From: Vibrio echinoideorum
Lineage (GTDB): Bacteria; Pseudomonadota; Gammaproteobacteria; Enterobacterales; Vibrionaceae
Assembly (NCBI RefSeq): GCF_024347455.1
Contig: NZ_AP025484.1
Coordinates: forward strand, 248,001-312,000
DNA: 64,000 nt
Direction: 5' to 3'
Position 1 is the first letter of the stretch, and every line of letters starts with the position of its first letter. Under the pieces are notes generated by a model. That model was not told where the DNA came from, searched no databases, and saw nothing but the letters and a program-made list of their open reading frames with translations. The position numbers and the translations under genes are program-made. This document shows, piece after piece, positions 35,580 through 43,997 of this stretch.

Positions 35580-36476
35580 ATGGATAGGTTGACGGCGATG
35601 CGCAGCTTTGTCGAAGTGGCAAATTGTGCCAGTTTTACGCAAGCGGCAGAGCATTTGGACATGAGTCGATTACAAGTGTCGCGCCACGTTCAAGAGATCG
35701 AAGCGTGGCTAAAACAAAGACTTTTGCATAGAACAACTCGAAAGGTGAGTTTGACGGCGGCAGGGGAAATCGCATTACAACGCTGTGAAAAAATACTCCA
35801 TGAGACCGCAGAGCTAGAGGTTACTGCGCTTAATCAAACCGATGATCTTTCCGGGACAATTCGAATCGCAGCGCCGATTGGGTTAACTCAAAACATGTTA
35901 TTGGATGTGGTCGAGCAGTTCACTGAGCGTCATCCAAATATTACGGTAGAACTCTTTGCTTCGGATCGTTTTACTCAGTTGGTGGATGAGAGGATAGATA
36001 TTGCACTTCGATATACCGATCAACCTGATGAAAGCTTAATTGCCAGAAAGCTAATGGAAATTGATTCGGTTGTGTGTGTATCTGCTGCTTATCTAGACAA
36101 GCACGGTGAACCTAAAACGATTGAAGAACTTCGACAACATAATTGCTTTCGCCATTTGAGTGTCTCTAAGTGGGATTTTGTTAAGGATAACCAACATTAT
36201 TCGGTTGAGGTGTCTGGCACCATTAAAGCCAACGATGTTGGGGTGTTAACCCGCGCCGCACAACATGGCAAAGGGATCGTGCGATTACCGTGTGACTTAG
36301 CGAATCCATTGATTGCTAATGGTAAGTTGAAGCGGATTTTGGAAGACTTTGTTTCACCGAGCAGTGTGCTTTGGGCGGTGTATCTATCACGCAGCTATCA
36401 ACTCCCTGTTGTACGTCAGTTTATTGATTTTGCAGCAGAAGCTTGGTCTAACGATATTAAATCTGAGGGTGTTTGA
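35580..36476 (+). CDS. LysR-family transcriptional regulator
   Basis: This 298-residue LysR regulator has a helix-turn-helix in SFTQAAEHLDMSRLQVSRHV, the linker RTTRKVSLTAAG and an effector domain with ITVELFASDRFTQLVDERID. The ATG follows AAGGAGAG. It is divergent from the Rossmann oxidoreductase at 34779, so it probably controls that gene. It is the third LysR/HxlR-plus-oxidoreductase pair within 6 kb. Confidence 0.9.
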   Translation: MDRLTAMRSFVEVANCASFTQAAEHLDMSRLQVSRHVQEIEAWLKQRLLHRTTRKVSLTAAGEIALQRCEKILHETAELEVTALNQTDDLSGTIRIAAPIGLTQNMLLDVVEQFTERHPNITVELFASDRFTQLVDERIDIALRYTDQPDESLIARKLMEIDSVVCVSAAYLDKHGEPKTIEELRQHNCFRHLSVSKWDFVKDNQHYSVEVSGTIKANDVGVLTRAAQHGKGIVRLPCDLANPLIANGKLKRILEDFVSPSSVLWAVYLSRSYQLPVVRQFIDFAAEAWSNDIKSEGV

Positions 36477-36489
36477 GGTTATATATCCT

Positions 36490-36513
36490 AAGTACACAAG
36501 TACACAAGTGCAC
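36490..36513. repeat. 8-bp tandem repeat (3 copies)
   Basis: AAGTACAC twice then AAGTGCAC, just after the LysR stop codon. Confidence 0.75.
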
Positions 36514-36536
36514 AAGGCATAAACATATAAATACAA

Positions 36537-36566
36537 AAATCCGATATCAAAGGTGATATCGGATTT
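36537..36566. terminator. Bidirectional intrinsic terminator
   Basis: AAATCCGATATCA-aagg-TGATATCGGATTT is a perfect 13-base stem between convergent genes. The better T-run is on the minus strand. Confidence 0.8.
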
Positions 36567-36613
36567 GAACTCAATAATTCAGAGTTCCAGCACGCTCTCC
36601 TCTCACGAAGTCT

Positions 36614-37462
36614 TTACATGTAATGATGTACGGATAATCGGGTGTCTATTGCCTTTTCGTTAATGTCAGGTAAAGGTCGATACAAGCTTCTAGTAATGTC
36701 CGTCAATACTTGGTCGTATACTTTTGAAACGACGGTTGATATATCGCTTGTTAATTCGTACATGCTATCTGCCGGTTGAGTTGCTTCGGTACTTGATGCG
36801 ATCTCGGTGAGTGCATGCATCGCACGTGTGCAAATGGGTGACCCACTGCTTATAGGACAGATAATCGATAATTGGTTAAGTTTTCTGTGTGTCTGAGAGG
36901 CGTAGAATTTGAATCTCGCATACTCTTCTGGCTTCTCCATATCAGGGATACACATTCGTAACTTGGTCAAGATCTCCATGCAGTCCAAGATCTGTTGCCA
37001 ATTCATATGGTATTCGCTACTCATGTCTTCTCGTTCAGATTGGATCAGCCAGATGATCATGACTTCATCCATCAAGAACATGCTGTGGCGAATGGTTTTA
37101 CCGTGAATAGATTGGTTACGCACCAAGCTACGGTTTTGCCAATCGCTGTGCATTGCGATGAGTTTTAGATGGTAGATGCGATACATAGGACGGCTATCAA
37201 ACGACACATGAGATTGAAGCAGTTCAGACACCTCAAGTATGTTGTCGTAAATATCATTCACTTTGCGAATCGAGTCGCTAGACAGCTTATAACCAAGAGC
37301 ATAATGCGTTGCGGCGCGATGTTTGCGTGATAGCAGCAATAGTTCTCTGAGTAGAACTAAGGTTTCAAACCTATGTGATAGCGCCGTTTGTCTCTTTTTG
37401 GAAAAATGAAATAGGGCAGCAAGTACTGCTATGGATAAACCAACTGAAATAATTACAAACAT
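36614..37462 (-). CDS. Membrane-anchored protein of unknown function, possible NIT-like helical domain
   Basis: This 282-residue protein has one N-terminal membrane segment (FVIISVGLSIAVLAALFHF) and a basic stop-transfer (SKKRQ), so most of the chain faces one side of the inner membrane, probably the cytoplasm. The rest is almost entirely helical. The arrangement LVLLRELLLLSRKHRAATHY followed by paired helices is loosely like the nitrate/nitrite-sensing NIT domain, but the resemblance is weak. It has three to four cysteines late in the chain (CPISSGSPIC). It is monocistronic and its function is unknown. Confidence 0.7.
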   Translation of the reverse strand: MFVIISVGLSIAVLAALFHFSKKRQTALSHRFETLVLLRELLLLSRKHRAATHYALGYKLSSDSIRKVNDIYDNILEVSELLQSHVSFDSRPMYRIYHLKLIAMHSDWQNRSLVRNQSIHGKTIRHSMFLMDEVMIIWLIQSEREDMSSEYHMNWQQILDCMEILTKLRMCIPDMEKPEEYARFKFYASQTHRKLNQLSIICPISSGSPICTRAMHALTEIASSTEATQPADSMYELTSDISTVVSKVYDQVLTDITRSLYRPLPDINEKAIDTRLSVHHYM

Positions 37463-37730
37463 ATTTAACTCCTAATATGTGCATACCTACTTAGTGGTAG
37501 TGCAGACACCGTGCCAAAATTAATAAGTGTTATATTTCAGTGGTTTATGTTTTTTCTTTATTTATGGATGATCAATGATGGTGCATGACTTCACCATTCG
37601 AGTGAATGTTTCTCATATTTTGCAGTATTTTTTGAGAGGTTACGCTTTTTTTGTGATTAGGCTGGGGAGGTTTCGATAGGTAGGGACACTTCGGCGGTCA
37701 ATCTTTAGCTCGTCTCAAAGTACGGAAATT

Positions 37731-37792
37731 AAAAAGGCCTCATTCTTTAATGCTATTAACTAGAAACAGCATTAAAAAGTGAGGCCTTTCAA
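37731..37792 (-). terminator. Intrinsic terminator downstream of ribB
   Basis: A long stem pairs AAAGGCCTCA...TTTAATGCT with AGCATTAAA...TGAGGCCTTT. Read on the minus strand it ends in a T-run, 50 bases after the ribB stop. The rest of the 37463-37843 gap holds nothing else recognised. Confidence 0.82.
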
Positions 37793-37843
37793 TATTTACT
37801 AGCGATCCAATTATCGCCAGCGCGGGACACTGACGATTAAACG

Positions 37844-38500
37844 TTACGCAAGCTTAAGGTCGAACTCAGTGCGGTACATCACCATATCTTCAATGGTCAG
37901 TACTGGCATGTTGTGCATTTTACCGAAAGCAACGATCTCTGGCGCTTTTGCCATCGTGCCGTCTGGATTGGTTACTTCACACAGTACACCTGCCGATTGA
38001 AGACCTGCCATTTGCATAAGATCCACAGTGCCTTCTGTGTGACCGCGGCGAGCAAGTACGCCACCTTTGCGAGCACGCAGTGGGAATACGTGGCCAGGGC
38101 GAGCAAGGTCAGTAGGCTTAGCTGTTGGGTTTGCAGCTGTCTTGATCGTTGTTACACGGTCAGCGGCAGAAACACCTGTTGTTACACCAACTTTTGCTTC
38201 GATAGTTACGGTAAACGCAGTTTGGTTTGCGCTGTTGTTATCAACAACCATAGGTGGAAGTTCAAGTTGATTTGCTTGCTCGTCGGTTAGACACAGGCAC
38301 ACAATGCCGCTGCATTCACGGATCATAAGCGCCATTTGAGCATTGGTTAGGTGTTCTACTGAGTAGATGATGTCGCCTTCGTTCTCGCGATCTTCATCGT
38401 CAAGTAAAAGTACGCCACGACCTTCGCGTAGAGCTTGCAGTGCGTTTTCAACGCGAGTGATTGGTTCGCCAAATTCGGCAAGTAGTGAAGACTGATTCAT
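37844..38500 (-). CDS. ribB: 3,4-dihydroxy-2-butanone-4-phosphate synthase
   Basis: This 218-residue monofunctional RibB converts ribulose-5-phosphate to 3,4-dihydroxy-2-butanone-4-phosphate plus formate, for riboflavin synthesis. Signatures are [20 protein letters not shown] (acidic active-site loop), [24 protein letters not shown] and [20 protein letters not shown]. There is no fused GTP cyclohydrolase II domain. It stands alone under an FMN riboswitch (38691-38832), the usual arrangement for ribB in gammaproteobacteria. AGGAG precedes the ATG. Confidence 0.96.
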   Translation of the reverse strand: MNQSSLLAEFGEPITRVENALQALREGRGVLLLDDEDRENEGDIIYSVEHLTNAQMALMIRECSGIVCLCLTDEQANQLELPPMVVDNNSANQTAFTVTIEAKVGVTTGVSAADRVTTIKTAANPTAKPTDLARPGHVFPLRARKGGVLARRGHTEGTVDLMQMAGLQSAGVLCEVTNPDGTMAKAPEIVAFGKMHNMPVLTIEDMVMYRTEFDLKLA

Positions 38501-38690
38501 GGTTAAACTCCTAAAATATCACCAGAATCAGGGCTGTATGAGGGATCTCAACCGAGCACAACAAAGCCAACTCATTACAAGAGGCTTTAGCTCATTATGG
38601 TTTTATCCAAAACGAAATGCACCCGCCTAAGTTGGAGGCATGAACCCAATAAATAGGCACGCCTTTCCAACTTAAACGAGTGTGTTTTCA

Positions 38691-38832
38691 TTCTCTCTCA
38701 TCCGGACTATGACCGTCGGCTCTGGCATCTCACCAGATCTGCTGACCTCGACGAATCGAGCGCTCGCGGGCTTATCTTTAGATTTTGCTAAGGACATACC
38801 GCCGGTGGGGAATTTCGCCCCGCCCTGAGAAT
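38691..38832 (-). promoter_or_regulatory. FMN riboswitch (RFN element) of ribB
   Basis: On the minus strand the conserved RFN core is legible: CTCAGGGCGGGG, AATTCCCCACCGGCGGTA, AGCCCGCGAGCGC, GTCAGCAGATCTGGTGAGA, GCCAGAGCCGACGGTCATAG and CCGGATGAGAGAGAAT. A leader of about 190 bases follows to the ribB start. It contains a hairpin (GTTGGA...GGC/GCC...TCCAAC) but no clear T-run, so control may act at translation. High FMN should lower ribB expression. Confidence 0.95.
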
Positions 38833-39067
38833 AAAAATTAATAATTTGTTTTGCTTTGAAAGCAGACCAGATGGTAATCCTTTCAATAGTGGATTTAAAG
38901 GACTGACAGCAAAGTTTTTTAGAATCTGCTCTTTGAATGCGGTAAGTGCTCATTTTATCAACGAAACAGACATCACTTGGTTTGCATACACAGTTGTGCG
39001 TAGATTTTTGATGTTTGAAAGGATTTTTATGTGTCTATGAACATGAGTGTGTGTCCAATTCATATCG

Positions 39068-39090
39068 TTGATAAAGCAAATGTTTATCAA
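39068..39090. promoter_or_regulatory. Perfect inverted repeat between ribB leader and PAP2 gene
   Basis: TTGATAAA-gcaaatg-TTTATCAA is an 8-base dyad about 135 bases before the PAP2 start, in an otherwise featureless stretch (38833-39223). It could be an operator; no factor is suggested by the sequence. Confidence 0.4.
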
Positions 39091-39223
39091 ATGAATGCTA
39101 ACGTGGCTTAATAATTCAATATTGTTACACCATGACGTCTTACTGACCGTTTTGACATAAAATTGATATTAGCGCTGCTAAGCTGCGATAGCATCCGGAC
39201 ACTTTACCTAAAAGATCTTAGCC

Positions 39224-39970
39224 ATGACTTCTCTGTTCTCTAACAAATCCAAAGGCTTATTACTTCTCGTTCTAAGTTTGTATTCTCTCGTACCTTTTTT
39301 GATCTTTGGATCGAACTTTGACCTTGGAAGTGCGGTTTTGCCTTTCTATGGTGCCTTCATGACGTTCGTGACGTACTCAGCAGGCAATCAAGGATTCTTG
39401 GTAACGCTAGCTGTTTTGTCTCTGGCATTGCTCACGATGAAGTTTTCCAAAGCTAAGCTAGTCAGCCTGTGTCTGCAGCTTGGCCTGTTGTTGGTTCTTA
39501 GCTTTACAGCGAAAACCTTCTTAAAGCATTCAACAGAAAGCCCTCGACCTTATTCTGAGTATTTGGTGACGCAAGAAGTTGTCGAAATGCCAGAAGTGTT
39601 TTATGAACTGCCACTGGTAGAAAAGAACGCAGCGATTGCATCTGTGCAAGATAAGGTGAGTGAGTGGCGAACGCGCCACTGGTTGGGTGAGACTGACTAT
39701 TCTTTCCCATCTGGACACATGATTTTCGTCGGTGTGTGTTTGGCGTTCTTCGGTGGATTGTTTTTAGAAGCGAAGCGTTTTTATTTGGTAGGTGGTTTAC
39801 TGGTTTGGGCTGGTGGTGTCGCTTACAGCCGAGTTTGGCTTGGCATGCATCGCCCAGAAGACTTAGCCGGGTCTATCGCTTTTGCAGGTCTTATCTATTT
39901 ATTGGTGCCGCTTATCTCAGAGCAAAAAATAGAACGCTATTTACCTGCATTTTTGAAACAGACTTCCTAG
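39224..39970 (+). CDS. PAP2-family membrane phosphatase (PgpB-like)
   Basis: This 248-residue membrane protein has about five to six hydrophobic segments and the full phosphatidic-acid-phosphatase signature: KHSTESPRP (K-x6-RP), PSGH in YSFPSGHMIF, and SRVWLGMHRPED (SR-x5-H-x3-D). Such enzymes dephosphorylate phosphatidylglycerophosphate or undecaprenyl pyrophosphate on the periplasmic side. The gene is monocistronic. PgpB is the closest well-known relative, but the symbol is not assigned. Confidence 0.88.
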   Translation: MTSLFSNKSKGLLLLVLSLYSLVPFLIFGSNFDLGSAVLPFYGAFMTFVTYSAGNQGFLVTLAVLSLALLTMKFSKAKLVSLCLQLGLLLVLSFTAKTFLKHSTESPRPYSEYLVTQEVVEMPEVFYELPLVEKNAAIASVQDKVSEWRTRHWLGETDYSFPSGHMIFVGVCLAFFGGLFLEAKRFYLVGGLLVWAGGVAYSRVWLGMHRPEDLAGSIAFAGLIYLLVPLISEQKIERYLPAFLKQTS

Positions 39971-39992
39971 GGATCCTTTCTCATTCCGAAAG

Positions 39993-40038
39993 AGGGCTCA
40001 GATTAGCAATACGTGATAAACGTTATTGATTGAGCCCT
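39993..40038. terminator. Long hairpin between convergent genes (weak terminator)
   Basis: AGGGCTCA / TGAGCCCT arms are separated by 30 bases with further CAAT...ATTG pairing. The right arm overlaps the last codons of the YjbR-like gene. T-runs are poor. Confidence 0.45.
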
Positions 40039-40385
40039 AGTTCTGCTTGTTTCTTTTTGGTTAGCCCTAATGAAACAATTCGGTGTGATTCAGTGATGTA
40101 GTATCTCAGCTCCTCATCCCTTTCTGATGTGCTTTCAAAAAGTTGAATCCACTTCATTCCGCGCGAAGCAAAGTAGGGCGCGGGTTTATAGCCCAGTTCC
40201 TCCTTCAGAAAGTCGAAGTTCTGATCGGATGCCTTAAAGATAAACGCAGGCTCGTCGTTAGGCCCCCAACCACCAATCGCAAACACCTTCCCACCTACTT
40301 TCCAAACGTGAGAGTTATTCCACTGCATCACATAGCTGGTGGCAGGTAGTGACTCGCAGAATGCATTGAACTCGTCGTATGTCAT
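40023..40385 (-). CDS. MmcQ/YjbR-family protein
   Basis: This 120-residue protein of the CyaY-like MmcQ/YjbR family has conserved stretches LPATSYVMQWNNSHVWKVGG, KVFAIGGWG, ASDQNFDFLKEE and KWIQLFESTSERDEELRYYI. The family has a MotCF-like double-wing fold and is said to bind DNA, but its physiological role is unclear. The gene is monocistronic. Confidence 0.88.
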   Translation of the reverse strand: MTYDEFNAFCESLPATSYVMQWNNSHVWKVGGKVFAIGGWGPNDEPAFIFKASDQNFDFLKEELGYKPAPYFASRGMKWIQLFESTSERDEELRYYITESHRIVSLGLTKKKQAELGLNQ

Positions 40386-40451
40386 AGGAGTGTCCTTTCA
40401 ATAGATGGGTGTGTTGGAACGGTTCTTATTTATCAGTGTTTTCGTTATGAA

Positions 40452-41177
40452 CTAGCCTGCTAAGCCCTGCCAGATAGCAGTAAAGCCACTGATAGAACAT
40501 AACAATAAAGAACCGATACGTATCTTCTCTTTTGGAATGCTTTGCGTTGTCATTAACGCCACTTTGTAACCCAACCAAGCCGCAGGAAGCAACGGGATTG
40601 TGATAATCAAATGGTGCATCGTGAAGAAGCCAATTGGGATCTGTACCAGTAATGAAATGATAGAACTAAACACGAAAAACGCAGAAAGGTTACCACGAAG
40701 TTGATTGGCATCTTGGTGCTGAAGTAGTAACGCCATTGGTGGACCACCAATACCTGAACTGGTGCCAAAGAATCCTGAGAAGAATCCAGCAATGCCCATC
40801 TTGGTCGGTGTTGGCTCTAACCTAAACGGCAGCAAGCTGACAATCACCGCAAATACCACTAATAAGCCTAACCACAGAGACAACACGCTCGTTGAAACCA
40901 TCACTAACAAAGCACCACCTGCAATAGACCCCGGAATGCGTCCAAGCAGTGCAATTTTTAATCCGCCGATAGAAATGTTTGCTCGGTGTTTAAACGCATT
41001 GAATATAGAAATGAACAGGCCAACGAGACAGATAGGCGCGGGTACGTAGTCAGGTGAGACTAAAAACAGCAGTGGGGCTGCCACAATAGCCAAGCCAAAG
41101 CCGATTGCGGTTTGCACAAACGAGCCGACAAAAATGAGTGCCATCGCGATAAGTACTGTCTGATCTATGTATTCCAT
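40452..41177 (-). CDS. TauE/SafE-family membrane exporter
   Basis: This 241-residue membrane protein has about eight hydrophobic segments in two homologous halves. The first half opens with FVGSFVQTAIGFGLAIVAAP and the second with FFSGFFGTSSGIGGPPMALL, as in TauE/SafE sulfite or sulfoacetate exporters. The substrate is unknown. It lies alone between unrelated genes. Confidence 0.87.
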   Translation of the reverse strand: MEYIDQTVLIAMALIFVGSFVQTAIGFGLAIVAAPLLFLVSPDYVPAPICLVGLFISIFNAFKHRANISIGGLKIALLGRIPGSIAGGALLVMVSTSVLSLWLGLLVVFAVIVSLLPFRLEPTPTKMGIAGFFSGFFGTSSGIGGPPMALLLQHQDANQLRGNLSAFFVFSSIISLLVQIPIGFFTMHHLIITIPLLPAAWLGYKVALMTTQSIPKEKIRIGSLLLCSISGFTAIWQGLAG

Positions 41178-41303
41178 AAGCCTGCGGATTAATTTTAAAG
41201 GAGCTAACGAATACTATAAATTAAAACGAAAAGAATAGTCTTATTATTCAGTGAGGTTTATGCAAATATCGACCTTTATTATTGTCGATATAACGGGCAA
41301 CGA

Positions 41304-41354
41304 AAAAGAGAGCGAATACCTCAGGATGTTATCCTTCAATACTCACTCTCTTTA
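41304..41354 (-). terminator. Imperfect hairpin downstream of the MFS gene
   Basis: AAAGAGAGCGAATA and its partial complement ending CTCACTCTCTTT form a long imperfect stem. On the minus strand it is followed by a T-rich stretch, fitting a terminator of the MFS gene. Confidence 0.55.
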
Positions 41355-41402
41355 TTGGAATGACTGTTGGTTTTTAGCTGATGGGGGAGTCAGCGTTAAA
41401 CG

Positions 41403-42608
41403 TTAAGCCATTGCCAATTTCAGGCGTTCAATAGGCTTGTCATTAATTGGTAAATGGATAAGCGCAGCCGCAAATGCCAGTATCACTGTTGACCACCAGA
41501 TTGGCTCGTAAGATCCGTAGTAATCGTAAATACGACCACCAACCCAAGCGCCTAAGAAACTACCCACTTGGTGAGTAAAGAAAACCAAACCGTACAGAGT
41601 AGATAGGTAACGCGCACCGAAGATCTGACGAACTAGTCCAGAGGTGAGTGGTACCGTTCCTAACCAACAGAAACCAATCGCCGCACCAAAGATAGCAGCC
41701 GTTGATTCAGTTACTGGAAGAGTCACAAACGCACCAATAACTACAGTACGAACTAAGTACAGTGCCGACATTACATGACGCTTGCTGAACTTATCGCCCA
41801 TCACACCCCAGAAATAAGACCCGAAGATGTTGAAAATACCCACATAAGCCAGTGCCATTGCTGCACTGCTCGCGGGTAGGTTTTTGTCGGCTAAGTAGCT
41901 CGGTAAGTGCGTTGCGATGAACATCACGTGGAAACCACAAACGAAGAAGCCTGCGTGAATTAACCAATAACTTTTGTTCGAAAATGCTTCAGACAGCGCT
42001 TCTTTTAGTGTCTGAGTGTCTTCTACTTGTTTATTGGTTGCCGACTTCGGCGCTCGCATAAACAGGGCAAAAGAGATCATGAAACAACAAAGCACGCCAA
42101 ATACTTGCATCGCACTTTGCCAGTCGAATTCGTTCAACATGTATTGTGCACCTGGAATCACAGCGAACATGCCAAACGAACCTGCTGCTGTGGTTAAACC
42201 AAATGCCTTAGCCGCGTGCTCTGCAGGTACTACTTTTGCTACTGCACCTAACACGATCACATAGCTTGTCGCACTCAATCCAAGGCCAACGAGTGCGCCC
42301 AATGAAACGTAAAGCATGCTTGATTCGGTAGAAATTGAGGTAAGAAGTAAACCCAAACCGTAAGCACATGCGCCAGCAATAATGATGCGTCTTGCTCCCC
42401 ATTTGTCTGCGGCCATACCCACAAAAGGTTGGAACACACCGAACAGCAGGTTTTGTAGAGCAATAGCGAAGCTGAAAAACTCTCGCCCCGTGCCGAAATG
42501 CTCTGAAATTGGCATCATGAAAATGCCGAATGATTGTCTGATCCCTAGACTGATAATAAGTGTGCCGATCCCAAGCCATACCAGTAAAGGAAAACGGAAA
42601 ATGCTCAT
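41403..42608 (-). CDS. Major facilitator superfamily transporter
   Basis: This 401-residue protein has about twelve membrane segments and the MFS loop GMAADKWGARR between segments 2 and 3. The N-terminus (GIRQSFGIFMMPISEHFGTG) is of the monocarboxylate/OFA-like MFS type. It ends with a charged tail (NDKPIERLKLAMA). The His-rich small gene ends 15 bases upstream of its start and is probably co-transcribed. The substrate is unknown. Confidence 0.88.
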   Translation of the reverse strand: MSIFRFPLLVWLGIGTLIISLGIRQSFGIFMMPISEHFGTGREFFSFAIALQNLLFGVFQPFVGMAADKWGARRIIIAGACAYGLGLLLTSISTESSMLYVSLGALVGLGLSATSYVIVLGAVAKVVPAEHAAKAFGLTTAAGSFGMFAVIPGAQYMLNEFDWQSAMQVFGVLCCFMISFALFMRAPKSATNKQVEDTQTLKEALSEAFSNKSYWLIHAGFFVCGFHVMFIATHLPSYLADKNLPASSAAMALAYVGIFNIFGSYFWGVMGDKFSKRHVMSALYLVRTVVIGAFVTLPVTESTAAIFGAAIGFCWLGTVPLTSGLVRQIFGARYLSTLYGLVFFTHQVGSFLGAWVGGRIYDYYGSYEPIWWSTVILAFAAALIHLPINDKPIERLKLAMA

Positions 42609-42623
42609 TCTAATACTCTTAAA

Positions 42624-42851
42624 TTAATGGTGGTGATGTGAGTGGTCTTGCGCTGACATGTGTTGGTCAGTCATCTCATGGTGATGTTCGTGTCCAGAAT
42701 GCTCATGCGCTGACTGCTGGTGGCATCCACTGCTCACGGCATGCTGAGCCAAGAGATCAATCAATGGCTGACTGTGATGCACAATAACCAAACTAATGAC
42801 GAGGAATAGCGTCATTCTGGCCAGTTGGGCAAAAAGAGATTGTGAAAACAT
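42624..42851 (-). CDS. Small membrane peptide with His-rich tail
   Basis: The product is about 75 residues from the ATG at 42851: a single membrane segment (MTLFLVISLVIVHHSQPLI) followed by a tail packed with His (HEHSGHEHHHEMTDQHMSAQ and a terminal HHHH) and one Cys. Longer in-frame starts reach 42968 but add an unlikely, positively charged leader; neither start has a good ribosome site. A His-rich tail can bind Ni, Zn, Co or Cu. It lies 15 bases upstream of an MFS gene, so a metal-linked role for both is possible. Confidence 0.6.
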   Translation of the reverse strand: MFSQSLFAQLARMTLFLVISLVIVHHSQPLIDLLAQHAVSSGCHQQSAHEHSGHEHHHEMTDQHMSAQDHSHHHH

Positions 42852-43247
42852 AAGGTGTTTACATGCGCTCAATGTTGTAAGAAGTCGCGCATCATAATGA
42901 CGAGTAGTGTATGTATCAAATGACCTTTTGTGATTTAGTCTATGCGTTTTATGCATAGATTTAAGCATCGTTAGAATTAGGGCGAAACGTGACCAATAAA
43001 GAGGAAAACTCGAAGCTCACTCATTCAGTGATAGAAACATGCAATTAATAATGAGAGCCTGACTTCAGGTTTTTAACTATCTGTTTAATTGAAGATTTCA
43101 CAAAACTGTAAAAACTAATATACAAACTAATCACTAAGTAACATTGGCCGTTCACTCGACTTATCTGTCAAACATCGTAAATTTGGGCGTAAATCGTTTC
43201 AAAACTACTGAAATGCGATGTTCAAAGATTCAGGGAGAGTCATTCAC

Positions 43248-43862
43248 ATGGATAAAGATCATAATCTTCGCGAAAACTTACTGGCACTGCTCTTAGGTAG
43301 CGCACTGGTTTCACTTGGCGTTATCTTTTTCAATCAAGTCGGTTTGCTCACCGGAGGCACGGCTGGTCTAGCGATCTTCATTACCAAAGTAACAGATCTA
43401 AGTTTTGGTCAAGTGTTCTTCGCGCTCAACTTACCTTTCTATATTTTGTCGGTTGCTCGTATGGGCTGGCGTTTTACCATCAATACCTTTATCGCGGTTT
43501 CGATTGTTTCGTTCGCTGTGGACCATTTGTATCACGTGATTCAGATTGCCGAAATTCATGCACTGTATGCAGCTTTAATCGGTGGTGGCTTGATTGGTAC
43601 CGGCATGCTGGTGATCTTCCGTCATAAGATGAGTTTGGGTGGCTTCAACATTTTGGCGTTATTCTTACAAGAACGTTTTGGTATTCGAGCGGGCAAAGTT
43701 CAGATGGCGTTAGACTGTACGATTGTAGTGCTTTCACTGTTTATTGTTGACGTGTCACTGGTTCTATTGTCTGTGCTTGGTGCGATAGTCACCAACTTGA
43801 TTCTAGCGATGAACCATAAACCGGGGCGCTATCAACCGGTCGTCAAAGCGGAAGCAGCGTAG
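43248..43862 (+). CDS. YitT-family membrane protein
   Basis: This 204-residue protein has about five hydrophobic segments and the YitT/DUF161 hallmark LLTGGTAGLAIFITKVTDLS early in the chain. It lacks the C-terminal DUF2179 domain that many Gram-positive YitT proteins carry. I start it at the ATG at 43248 (GGGAG upstream) rather than at 43218. Its function is unknown in detail. Confidence 0.85.
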   Translation: MDKDHNLRENLLALLLGSALVSLGVIFFNQVGLLTGGTAGLAIFITKVTDLSFGQVFFALNLPFYILSVARMGWRFTINTFIAVSIVSFAVDHLYHVIQIAEIHALYAALIGGGLIGTGMLVIFRHKMSLGGFNILALFLQERFGIRAGKVQMALDCTIVVLSLFIVDVSLVLLSVLGAIVTNLILAMNHKPGRYQPVVKAEAA

Positions 43863-43938
43863 TAAGTGGAAGCAGAGTAGTTAGGTTCGCTCAAGCACTA
43901 GGTTAGCTTAAGCAAAGTGATTTGCAGATTATAAAAAC

Positions 43939-43972
43939 AACAAAGCCAGCATCAATTGCTGGCTTTGTTCAT
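43939..43972. terminator. Bidirectional intrinsic terminator
   Basis: AACAAAGCCAGCA-tcaat-TGCTGGCTTTGTT lies between the YitT gene and the convergent sigZ gene. Confidence 0.87.
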
Positions 43973-43997
43973 TTCAATAACTATTTCGATGTAGCCA

